Shown: one piece after another, positions 46,638-57,506 of the stretch
Position numbering within the stretch: the stretch's first letter is position 1
Layout of the letters: each line of letters starts with the position of its first letter
From: Agapanthus africanus
Taxonomy: Eukaryota; Streptophyta; Magnoliopsida; Asparagales; Amaryllidaceae
Reading direction: 5' to 3'
Assembly: GCA_030015575.1 (NCBI GenBank)
Contig: CM057339.1
Location: 778,736,809-778,800,808 of the forward strand
DNA: 64,000 nucleotides
The notes under the pieces: model-generated
The model's database searches: none
The model's input: only the letters and a program-made list of their open reading frames with translations
What the model was told of the DNA's origin: nothing
Position numbers and translations under genes: made by a program

Positions 46638-48168
46638 TGATTGATCGTGTGAAAGAAGTGTTTGTAGTTAACCGTAATCAATAGCGGTGTCGCGTGTAGC
46701 TAGCCGAGATGAGTACGGGTCGTCCTCAGGGATGCGTGGAATTTTTAATCTTACTTTAGATGAGTTGAATAAAATAAAAGAAGAAAGGGGAACAGATTCT
46801 AAATCTATGTTAAACACGGATGTATAATCTATAAAGAAGAGGACTTGTAGGGTTCGTTAGGATTTAGTAGTCATGGATGATTAATAAAGATGGTTCCTTT
46901 TATCTTTTGATAGATTTAAAACTATATTGATAGTGATGAATGAGGATTATGGTTCTTGGAAAAAACTAGGGTTTCCTCACTATTGACCCTTGTCCCTTCA
47001 TTGATCTCTATTCATGTTTAGCCCTTAACAAAACAATTGTTAATCTGATCTCAAATCGCGGTCGAGACTATCAATAAATTGGTAGCGTGTCCGATTAGGA
47101 TGTTAACGATTCTTTTGCTAAAGTTTATAAACTTCATAAGACGTAAAAGAAGTTAAAATATTTTTTTATCTATTGATCTACCCTAATCCTACGAACCCTA
47201 GCAATCTAGGAATTACTCACGCATGGTTGAGATAGAAGAGAAGATAGAGAAGGAGATCATAATGTAAATGCAGAAAATAAATGCGAAATAATTAAAAAAA
47301 TGATCTAACTTTATTAATCAACGTTACAAGTACAAATCCTTCGAATTTAGATTATAAGAAGAAATTGTTCTCGATCTCTGCCTTGTAGGAAGTAGATGCT
47401 CCGTCGAAATTCACGTCACTCTATCACGTCGAATCGCGGACCTATCGTGGATCTCTTGTTCTTTGACGATGATTTGCTTCATGTAAAAGGTGATGATTTC
47501 TAATTTTAGCTCTCGGTCCTTTAAATAGCCCTGAAAGCAGAAACCCTAGATCCCAAGTATTAGGGTTTGTTGTTGCAATCCTACCCACAAAATCCCAAAC
47601 CCTAACTCTACAACAATGCCATGGATCCACCGCGTTTAGGGGTTAATTGCCACGGTTGGGCGGTGGATCAGTGGGATCAGTTGATGAAAATTCTTCTGTA
47701 GCATCATATTAACAAATGGAGATTGTTGTGATGTATGGAATCTTCATATATTCTCTGAATCTCTGCCAGTATCGATTCTACGATTTTATTTAACTTTATC
47801 GGCAGATTTTTGATTCTGACATCTCGATCTCCTGACCTGAGCTAAATCTGCACAATATCTCAATTCATAGTATTAGTAATATTTGGTATTTTTGAGATAT
47901 TATCTTAACCATTTTATATGATATTATATTTTAAGAATATTGATTAGGGATATTTGATATGATATACATATTTAAATTACTAAAATATTATATAAATATT
48001 ATATGCATATATTTTCCTGCATAATGTTAATTATAATATATAAACATATGATAATAGATATTTTACAGATAAACCCTCATATGTTTCATATTTATAATAA
48101 GCACCTTTAAATATTTAAGAAAATTAAGGAAAATGTTATATCAAATGTGCAATATTTTCGACTGAACA
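46638..48168 (-). repeat. Element E 5' LTR
   Basis: 1,531 bp; on the minus strand TGTTCAGTCGAAAATATTGC ... CAATCA. Nearly the same as the left LTR. Contains a decayed CG palindrome pair (47618-47667) 501 nt from its start, upstream of a TATTTAAA box. Confidence 0.9.
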
Positions 48169-48173
48169 CAAAC

Positions 48174-48849
48174 CGTGTTTGAGAAACAACCGTGTTCGAG
48201 AAATAGCCTCAGTGATCCTCTACAATGTATCTAACTTCATCTCTCTATATCTCAATTTCGTGAAGATCAACTATCTCCCGAACTGAGCGATACCCTGGCT
48301 TAGAATTTTCCTGGATATCTGATGGGACCAAGTTCATAAATGAACACTTTTATCCAACAAACTTCTTAAGCTATATCATCCGCTGAATATAATCAGCATC
48401 TTGCACGATGCTTACCTCAGTATCCACTTGGATCCTTTCCAACATACTGTCCCTCAGAAAATGGTAAACTTACAACTCTGACAGCCACTCTGTCATCTAG
48501 CTCACCTTGGAAGCTAGAACCGGTAACCGCCTCCTGTAGGAAGCTGCCATTACCGTACACCAAGAACATCCTAATATGTTCTTCTTTGCTTCTTTTTGTT
48601 TCTCTAGGATTGGATTAATATCCGCTTACTGCAGTAAGTGCATAAGCAATATCTGGTCTGATACATGATATCATATGATTGACCTAACTGCAAAAGCAAT
48701 TGAAATGCCATTCATGCAATTCTCTCTCCTCATCAGTCTAGAAGACATCTCTTTAGAGAGGGTGACCCCATCACGTCTGAGTACACTGCTATACTAAGAG
48801 TCGTCCATTCTAAACCCCTTTAGAATGATGTCCAAGTACCCTGATTAAG
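48174..48849 (-). pseudogene. Copia C inside, right piece: decayed RT/RNase H region
   Basis: Reverse complement aligns with element A 38950-39640. Traces of the Copia motif set (RMDDS ... VTLSK-type, then RPDIAYA-like) are visible but full of stops. It is separated from 27792-27891 by E and its CAAAC duplication, and interrupted at 48850 by block G. Confidence 0.72.
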
Positions 48850-50863
48850 TGTCATGACCCGAAAGCGGCACGTGACCGCCATTTAGATCACGTGATGTCT
48901 AAAGATGTCAACGCAATCCACATAAGCCAAAAACCCAGAATCTAAAGCTTTTTATGAAAATAGTGGAGGTGAAGTTTAAAAAGAGTTATTAAATAGAATC
49001 AAGTTTTGTTCTTAAAGTATAAATAAGTTTTGTTTGAAAAACATCTATGACGTTTGAAAATCGGGCAGCATCCTTTGTAAATTTTGAATAAAACCATATA
49101 CAAGACATAATATATAAGCATCCCCAACGGGAGCTAGCTTCCACGCCCAAACGGCGGAGCAACCACACAGATAATATACGATACCTAAGGCGAAGAAATA
49201 TAAAGCAAAACATAAACAAAAACAATATAAGTCGACTCCAAATGAGTACGATGTCCGAACGCACATAACATTTAATTCTCGCTTCTAAGTCCACAATTAT
49301 ACAAGTTTTTGGTCGATGGAGTTTTTAACTAAATTCAAAAGAATATATACATATACAATGTGTGGTTATGATACAACATGTAACCCACTTACCAAAGCAA
49401 TCACCGAAATAAGAAGTGTGCCGGCAAGATGCTAGAGATCCGAGCGATAAATCCTGCAAGAAACTGGGGCACAACGGGGGTGAGTTGCCAACTCAATGAA
49501 TAAAAGTATATCGCAAGGTAGAAATCGAAATGCGTAACGATCTATCTAGGTCATAAAGTATAGTACTATCATATCCTGTACTGATATATGTATAGTGCAC
49601 AAGTACTATAAAGGCATCAATATTGATCGTGTAAACATGGAAATATATCATTATCTCATATGTATATAACATGCATCCAAGTATTAGCCTATAAGGTAGC
49701 CGAAAAATGTATGTAAAACCCTTTCAAAATAGCCGTATAATACGTAAATCATGGCACAAGTAGCAGACGTCATTTTATGAAATATATATGTGTTTTGCTT
49801 TAAGTATACGTCTTACTTTTTAGAAATGGGTTTTAAGAAGGTTTCCGTTTAAAAGATCCATGTGTCGTCACAAACACGTCAAAAATAGTAAGACTATAGC
49901 TTATTTGGAAAGCTCTTTATGTGTATCAATATGTGAAAACAGTATTCAGGTGCTGTCCCAAGGATCAGTCCTGATCGATTACTAGATAGCATAAACTATA
50001 ATAGCGCATCTCAATGGATCGCGCAACATCAACATATGAGTGTCCAGCATCGGCACTCTAAATCTTACGAGTGTCCATTATCGGCACTCAAACTCAACAT
50101 CTACCGAGTGTCCATCACCGACACTCAAAATTATCATAAATCTCATGTCTATCACCGACATGTAACTCCAGATATCGTATGCACCGTCTTGTCAGACCAT
50201 TCCTCCCTTGATATCAATTGCCCCGGTCAGTATTCTCCAGATATCCGCCGTTCTCTAAACTATCTCCGGTATTGAGTGTCCTCACTAGGTTCCCACCTCA
50301 ATACGGCTTTCCTGCCCCTCGGCCTCGACCGAATCCACCATGTATCCGATTGTATACTCCCCCACTTAGTCCGGATAACGTAGCATGTCCGCAACCGTAT
50401 AGCTCCCCCACTTGGTTCGGAATAAAAATCAAATTAGAAAATATCAAGCTCATAGTGGGCACCAACTTCTCATATCTAGAGAAAACATCAAGTTAAGAAG
50501 AACAATATTTGCATAATTCATTCTAATGATATAATACACACACACACATACACACACACACAGCATTATCCCATACCACTGAGATATATCATCGCAGACA
50601 TAAAACCGATCACAATTATATATGAATACCCATAGTAATGGTATTCGCAACTTAATCAACAAGTGACATAATACGTCATGCATAAATATAATCAACACGC
50701 AAACAGATGCGGCAGTTCTACCGTGTCATGGCAATACTAATGTGTGTAGTGTAGCATACGTATCTGTGCTCGTGCAACATGACAATCATTAGTATTTGTG
50801 CAAGTGTTCTATAATTGTGTTCATAAAAGAATGGATTTCAATCTTTATCCACTACATATACAC

Positions 50864-50910
<47 letters not shown>

Positions 50911-52027
50911 CATATACATATATATATATATATATAATTACAAATAAAAACCCCTAGATATAGGGAAATCCTACTAAACCGTATCAACATCGATATGAAT
51001 ATAACGTATTATAGCAATCTTACAGTGTTATGGCAGTACCAATAAGGTGTAGTGTAACATGTGCATCTGCGATTTGTGTAACATATACTCATTGGTAGGT
51101 GTTCAGTGTCCTATCAGTGTGTTCGTATGAGAATAATAACGCAACTAATATATATGACGCAACTGACGTATATAACAGGCAATCAAATCGTGAGTGTATA
51201 GAAAAAAGCATAATCGTAACATATATAATTATTAAATGTAGCTAACTATTATGAGCTATATCATTACCATTGAAAATGGAACAAAATATTATTTTGCAAA
51301 TAAGAAAGCTGCAGTATATTTAAATAGATATCCGTTTTGGAAATAGCAGTGCATCCTTGTCATTTATCATTTAAAAGTGGAAACGAATCGTTGTTTTTAA
51401 TAGAATATAGCTCAAGAAATCTTAATGTCCCAAGTCGGGATAAACGCATGACTCCGCGAGTCCAAATGAGTCTCGGCCGCATTCGATACACTATCCTCGT
51501 CATCACAAGTATGGTATGATTCCTCGTACAATATCCATCCAATATCATATCTATATCGTAGGGATCTATAGTCGCGTACATATGTCACCATAATCATATG
51601 TCAAGATATATCCATATATGTAACCTACTATATGCAAAATATACACCAATACAGTTAAGTTATGTTATCTCCATAACACTAAAATCTAAGTAGATAGCAT
51701 AACTATCCTAGTTAATTGGTGTAGGGATTCTCTAGCACCATCCTAGCTTTAGGGTTGCATCACACATGCTATAACAAAAATTTAGAGGATGCTAACCAAT
51801 TCCAACCATGAATTGAACTAGAAAAATAGAGTAACAAACAATAGTATCACATACTATATAGTGTCAACACTAAGTGGAGAGAAAATACAACCTTTGTAGA
51901 CCTCCTCCTTAACTCCTTGGATCGAATGGGGTTTGAACCGGTTGGCTTGTGTCCTTCCAAGTCCACGATGATCCACCACGAAGTCGCTTTGCTCAAGCTC
52001 CAAGCTTCACTTGATCAAGGATGAAGA
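48850..52027 (-). mobile_element. LTR-like block G, probably minus strand, inserted in Copia C
   Basis: Starts TGTCATGACCCGAAAGCGGC at the point where C is broken (possible duplication TTAAG before it). Its reverse complement ends CCGCTTTCGGGTCATGACA, an LTR 3' end in the style of long Gypsy chromovirus LTRs. Inside are GAGTGTCCATC-GGCACTC repeats (50036-50130), CCCCCACTTRGT repeats (50360-50415), CA and TA runs. No gene. The right boundary is unclear and may be simply where H starts. Confidence 0.45.
50527..50563. repeat. (CA)n run
   Basis: CA dinucleotides with one interruption, in block G. A compound TA/CATA run follows at 50850-50936. Confidence 0.85.
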
Positions 52028-53489
52028 TGTAACACCTTAATTCATTTATACCAGTTCTATGTTTGGGTATTTCTTTATTTATGGATATTTCTTGATTTAT
52101 TGCTGTTTGGGTGTGAATAGTATAATTGGCATCTGTATTTGCATCCGACCCGACCTGCATGCTGGAAACCCGTCTTGATTCCTGTTTATGATTTATTCCG
52201 GCTAGTTATGATGATCCGTACACTTTCATGTTTTATATTCTGTATACTTGTATTATATCGGGCATCTGCATTTTTTAATAAAACAAGTAAAGTCAAAAAA
52301 TATTTTAAAAATGTCTAGCATGGTCTGCATCATACTCCTGACCCTGTAGTAGCATCCGTACATCTTGTTCTCATTCCGTTCAGTGAAACGGACTCGTTTG
52401 GATTGATACGTACATGCTACGTGTATCCGTTCTTGGGGGTATGCATTTTCGTTACCCAGATATCCTATTTTGGTTTTGGTTGACACGTATATTTTCCGTA
52501 TTTTAAAACTGGATTTTTAGACCCGACCCGGGCGTATTTTAGACTATTTTTGTATTAGCCAAATATCAAATATTTTATCAATATTATATTATTCTTTTAA
52601 ACTGTTACACTTAAATTTTTCCTAACGAAAAAATATCTTTTTAAAATTTTAAAAAGAAATCTTTTAAATCCTAACTCCCTCTCGCTCTCCCTCCAGTGAC
52701 TCTTTTTCTCTCTGCCTCTCTCTATCTATTTCTCTCTCACGCCCGTGACTCTCTCTCTCTCTCTCTCCCTCTCTCTCATCTCTCGTGAACACTGTTCGCT
52801 TCTCGATTCCCGTCACCTTCCCTTTTCCTTACGCTCACCTCCCTTCTTTTTTTTTCTTTCTTCCTTCTATATTTAAACCCCCGCGACGAGAACCCATGCA
52901 ACCCTAACCCTAACTCCTTCGCCTCCTCCTCAACCCCTCGTCATCATCTCCCTTATCTCCTCTCCTCCCCCTCCAAACCCAGGAACCCCTGCACACCCGA
53001 AACCCACAGACCCCTGCAACCCATCACCCGAGCACCCTGTACCCCTCGTCGGAGCTCCGTTGACCCCGTCGTCGCCCTCACACCCTCTCTACCACCTCTC
53101 TCCTCTCCTGTTCCCTATACAGAAACCCCAAAGCACCCGCTTCTTTTCTTCTTCTTCTTCTTTCTACTTTCTTTCTTGATTTCTTGTTCTTTTCCGGTGA
53201 TCAACCGCCGGAGCCGTGCTTGTCCCCGACGATCCGAGTAATCCAGTGAACAACCCCAGCCAGTGTAGTCGTGTTCTTACTTTGCCTGGTCTTGTCCGTG
53301 CACGTGTGTGGATATTACGACGTTTACCTGACGTCGGACGTGCCGTACGTATCCGTCGTGTGATCCAATCGAGGCAAGTTCATCTTGCTACATGCTATGT
53401 ATCCTATTATACATCCATATGAGTAAAATGTTACTTGTTTATTATATTATGCATCCATATTAAGGTTTTATCGTGTTAGGATACCCGTG

Positions 53490-53960
53490 TGCATCTATAC
53501 CATTAATTATATATCAATTTGCATACCATGTCATATTGTTATGTCATATTGTTTCATATTATTGTTATATTAGTACCCCATGCTTGATAATGTGCATCCT
53601 ACATAGTCTTGGAACTGTAAATGTAACCCCGATCGATATTTGTGCATCCATACCATTAATTATATATCAATTTGCATGCCATGCCACATTGTTTCATATT
53701 ATTGTTATATTAGTACCCCATGCGTGATAATGTGCATCCTACATAGTCATGAAGCTATAGTTGTAACCCCTGATAGATAATTGAGCATCCATGTTTTATT
53801 GTGTACCCATACCATTAATTCTTTATATCTAGTTGCTTGCCATATCGTATTAATTCATAATATTATTACAATAACACCCCATGCTTGATAATGTGCATCC
53901 TACATAGTCATGATGTAACCCCTGATAAATATTTGTGCATCCATGCTTTTATCGTGCATC
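53490..53960 (+). repeat. Three ~160-bp tandem repeats in H
   Basis: Units share CATACCATTAATTATATATC and ATAATGTGCATCCTACATAG; the third unit is more diverged. Confidence 0.85.
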
Positions 53961-54239
53961 TGTACTTGCTACAGTTTTATTATGAGTATCCGCTTGATAC
54001 CTGTGCACTACCTGATGCATCACTGCTTGACTTGATAGCTGGTCCTGTTACTAATGCCGACAATCCTGACCTATTGTCCCGACGAACATATCCTGTTGTC
54101 TGCATAGACAAACCTGTACCTGCTTGATCTTGTGTTGGCATTAGCTCCAGATTTATCAATACCTGACTTGAACACATAACCTTGGGGGTATGGGGAAATC
54201 AAATGTGTAACCGAGTGTAACTTAAAAGGGTATTACTTG

Positions 54240-54370
54240 ATCCGTGGTCCCGGGGGGTTACGGGACAGAGTCATTCGTGACTCTTACATCTTGATCCGTG
54301 GTCCCGGGGGGTAACGGGACAGAACCATTCTTGGTTCACATATTCCTGATCCGTGGTCCCGGGGGGTAAC
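54240..54370 (+). repeat. Three CCGTGGTCCCGGGGGGTAAC repeats in H
   Basis: Units of about 60 bp, each with GATCCGTGGTCCCGGGGGG and GGGACAGA-type continuation. Confidence 0.85.
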
Positions 54371-54980
54371 GAGACATATTCTTTGAGTTACATGAGGAGT
54401 ACATCAATTGATTTCGAATAAATTTAGAATAGAAAACCCAGTATCACAGTTTAGATTATTTACCGCACTTTACCCGCATGTATACACTTCACTGTTCATA
54501 CCCGTGTTACTGTTATACACTCATTACTGTTACTACTTATACTTGCATATCTTGTTACCTCCTGATTATATTTTATTGTTTGATATTATGACGCACTGAA
54601 GTCTGGGTTTTGCATGGCCCAGATCCTCTATCTCTGTCGCAGGTCGTTCAGGAGTATTTCAGCCAACATGCCGAGCAGTGAGGATCCTGTTAGTATCTAG
54701 TTAGTTTAGTTTTATTTTCGTACTTTCATTCCTAATGTGAGCCTGTATTTTGGGACGTACTTTCCAGATGTTATTGTTATTTGGATTTATTGCTTCCGCA
54801 TATTATTTCTTGACTCATTTATTCTGGCTTATGGACATGTACTAGATAGTTTATTTTATTTCTAATGTTCTTGATATCTTATAAACAGCCGTAATGTGAC
54901 CGTGGAGGGATATTTCCTAGCCACAGGTAGCATGGTTGGCTCTGTTACGTGCCGATCTTAGCGCACTCTGAGAAGCGGGG

Positions 54981-56388
54981 TGTTCATATCATAATTTTGC
55001 ATTATCATATTCCCCATTCTTATTTATTTTACAAATAAACAGGTGCTTTTGATCCATGTCTGCTACATAGTTGCAGGTTAAGGTTCTCGGAACAAAACAG
55101 TGAAAAGGATGAAAAGACGTTACAAAAGTGAGATTACGACCAACAAATAAAAGAATCTTGATCATGCCTACAGTTTGAAGAATAAACGAAGAACAATGAA
55201 CAATTTCACAAAGTACAAAGGCAGCGCAAGATTCAAGACTTCAACACGAAGCGAACGGTAAAAGTCCACAATATTCTGCACTGTGGAAATCTGGAAGAAA
55301 CTAGAAGACATTCTGAAGAACCAAGGGAAGAAAGGTCAAGTAGAAAAGCAACATGAAATTACCAGAGAAACAGAAGCCCAATAGTCTCCAAGATGGCCGT
55401 GGAACCGCGGCCAAACAGGGCTTTTGGCCGTGGTTCCGCGGCCATGATAAGCACGTGTCGGTGCATTTTTTGACGGTAGTAGCGGTGCGTTGACCAGGCT
55501 TCTCATGGTAGTTTTGTAAATGTAGATAGGGATCGGATGTAAACCCTAGGGTTTCTATAATCTATAAATAGGAACCCTAAAGCTCTTTTTGGAGCATGCC
55601 TCTTCTTGTGCCTCATTTTATTGATCAAAATTCAGAATTCAATTCCTGTAATGTTTGAAGAGAGCATCAAATAAAAATTAGAGTAAGTTTTCTTTTTATT
55701 GCCCTAGTTAATTTTCTTTCTGTCCTAGTATAACTTTTATTATCTGCCCTAGCATAACTTTTATTATCTACCGTAGTTAATTAGTTTAGAACATGTTTAT
55801 CAATTCCCTAATGAGTGAGTAGTTCCTCACTTGTTAGGGTTAGGAATAGGAGAGGTTTGAGAGATGAAAATCTCTCACCCCTTTCTTACCCATCACATAT
55901 TTTTATAGGACTCCATGCATACATACATACACCGCTCACTACGGCACCCTATCCCACGAGGTAGCGGTGACATCGTAGTTTAAAAGACCGGTTGCGTATG
56001 TTTTCCATGGAGGTTAGGGTAAGAATTAAGAAAGGAAGGACAAGAACCTAGAGGAAGAACCCTAGTTTCTTCCCGATGATACTAATCCACTTTATTAATT
56101 ATTACCATAACACCTCATAGATCTTAATTAGGGCATTGAAAGCGGTGAGGAATATTGACTTTCCAAACTTAACCTAAACCTAAAACTAGCAAGATTTTAA
56201 TCCTAGTCTCGATCAACCTTAGTTTTTAGTGATAATCAATCCAACACCGTTTGGAATTAACTCGTTAGAACAAATTGAGAATACACAAAATCCCTGTGGA
56301 CCGACCCGTACTCACCGGCTAGCTACCAAGCGACGCCGTTCTTGATTGCGGTAATTAATTCTTTGATCACAAAATCTCGCATCAATCA
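54981..56388 (+). repeat. Element D 5' LTR
   Basis: 1,408 bp, TGTTCATATCATAATTTTGC ... GCATCAATCA. CG double palindrome 55395-55443 (starts at +414) and TATAAATA at 55563-55570. Confidence 0.92.
55395..55443 (+). repeat. CG-rich double palindrome in D 5' LTR
   Basis: GGCCGTGGAACCGCGGCC and its near complement GGCCGTGGTTCCGCGGCC with a 13-base spacer. Compared with the 3' LTR copy, the same CpG is changed to TpG in each unit. Confidence 0.88.
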
Positions 56389-56390
56389 AA

Positions 56391-56408
56391 TGGCGCCGTT
56401 GCCGGGGA
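56391..56408 (+). promoter_or_regulatory. Primer binding site of D
   Basis: TGGCGCCGTTGCCGGGGA two bases after the LTR, the Athila/Tat type (probably tRNA-Asp). Confidence 0.86.
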
Positions 56409-56662
56409 TGGCGTAGTTATTTTCTTTTTGTAATTTCGGGTTAATATAAAAATTGAAAAATCATAAAAACTGAAAAATATAAATTTTTTTTATCATCTTG
56501 TTATTCTTTGAAGGGTTTTCTTTTGAATTGTGCAGGATCGAAGAACGAATTCAGATCTGGAAAAATCCAGAGAGCGAAACAGAAAACAGAATATCTGAAC
56601 AAACAGAGGAGTACCATAACAGAGAAACCGAAAAATATTTGGGATCTGAACCGACATTACAA

Positions 56663-56708
56663 CCGCGGAACCGCGGTCACTTGCTGCTTTTGGCGGCGGA
56701 TCCGCCGC
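56663..56708 (+). repeat. CG-rich double palindrome in the D leader
   Basis: CCGCGGAACCGCGG and GGCGGCGGATCCGCCGC, 272 nt after the primer site. Confidence 0.86.
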
Positions 56709-57506
56709 GCAGTAGTGACGTTATTATTTCAAAAACCCTCTGTAAGCCTTCTTTTCTTCTCTGTAACCCCCTTATCCTCTGGAAAATTTTCCTACAGGGT
56801 TCTTTACGCAAAAACTTCTTCCCTTCTCCAATAACTTGATCTTGTGCAGGATTCTTTGCGTCGCAATAAAAAAATTTTGGCAAGTGTTTGATTGTGTTTA
56901 CTGCTTTGCATATTTAAAATTGACTTTAAGGGGCTTTTATACCAATCCAGATTGGTAGGGGATTTCATTACCCTTCCCAGGACCCCAAAAATCACAAAAA
57001 GCATATTGCATTGACCATCGAGTTAAATTAAAAAAGATTAGACTCAGCCTTAAGGACTGTCGCGCTCAATAGGACAAAGGAACAGTTGTAGGCATCGATC
57101 GTTTATCTAAACCAGACTTTGTGGTGCCTAGGCTAGACAGGTGGGGAAAGGTAACTTTAAAAGGCCCGTCTTACGGTGATTCGTGAGCGGATCCCTTCTT
57201 TCCTTACTTGTGCTTACCTGGCCACAATTGGCGGTGAAGAGGCGATTTGATGTCCTCACAACTTGCCCTTTGGAACAGTTAGGAGCAGTCTAGTTGACCT
57301 AGGTGACCCTAGATCTTGGCTTGATTGTGCATTTTGTGATTGATTGAACGTGTGTCTAAGCCTTTTATTGAAAATCTTTTTGCAAAAAGCTCCTTATAAA
57401 AAAAACACAAAACGGAATTTTTTTTATAAAAACTTGCCACTTGTTGCTAAGAAATCCATTGCACCCCACTTGCACCCACATTCTTTTTCTTCTCCTTTCT
57501 TACATC
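56709..57506 (+). other. Leader of element D
   Basis: No gene that I can support. The part at 56960-57330 matches E's leader (45690-46200, minus strand), including the GACTGTCGCGCTCAATAGGA region, so it is a conserved untranslated segment of both elements. Confidence 0.6.

Larger units (their letters stand above)
27892..48168 (-). mobile_element. Athila-type Gypsy element E, gag-protease only, with nested insertions
   Basis: Minus-strand LTR element with LTRs 46638-48168 (5') and 27892-29421 (3') and 5-bp duplication CAAAC (27887-27891, 48169-48173). Primer site 46618-46635, polypurine tract 29422-29438. Gag (43841-41922) and protease (31788-31036) are recognisable. Only 1.6 kb without RT, RNase H or integrase lies between the protease and the 3' LTR, so E cannot have moved alone. 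Removing Copia A (31789-41916) and LTR F (44153-45593) leaves about 8.7 kb. It fits the non-autonomous GAG-bearing class (TR-GAG type) of the Athila lineage. Confidence 0.88.
52028..54980 (+). repeat. Long LTR-like block H, broken by element D
   Basis: Starts TGTAACACCTTAATTC and runs 2.95 kb to AGAAGCGGGG, where D is inserted. GCGGGG would continue as TGTTACA to mirror the start, so about 7 bp probably lie beyond the window. Contents: CT-rich stretch (52675-52790), TATATTTAAA box near 52868, three ~160-bp tandem repeats (53490-53960) and three CCGTGGTCCCGGGGGGTAAC units (54240-54365). Length and layout suggest a Tekay/Del-type Gypsy LTR. No gene. Confidence 0.55.

Noticed and set aside
52895-52912. 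Telomere-like CCCTAACCCTAAC
   Set aside because: Only two units, in a C-rich LTR region; no array.
56498-56839. Overlapping 113- and 108-codon frames in the D leader
   Set aside because: They run through the CG palindrome and the RNA leader, overlap each other and are not kept in E.
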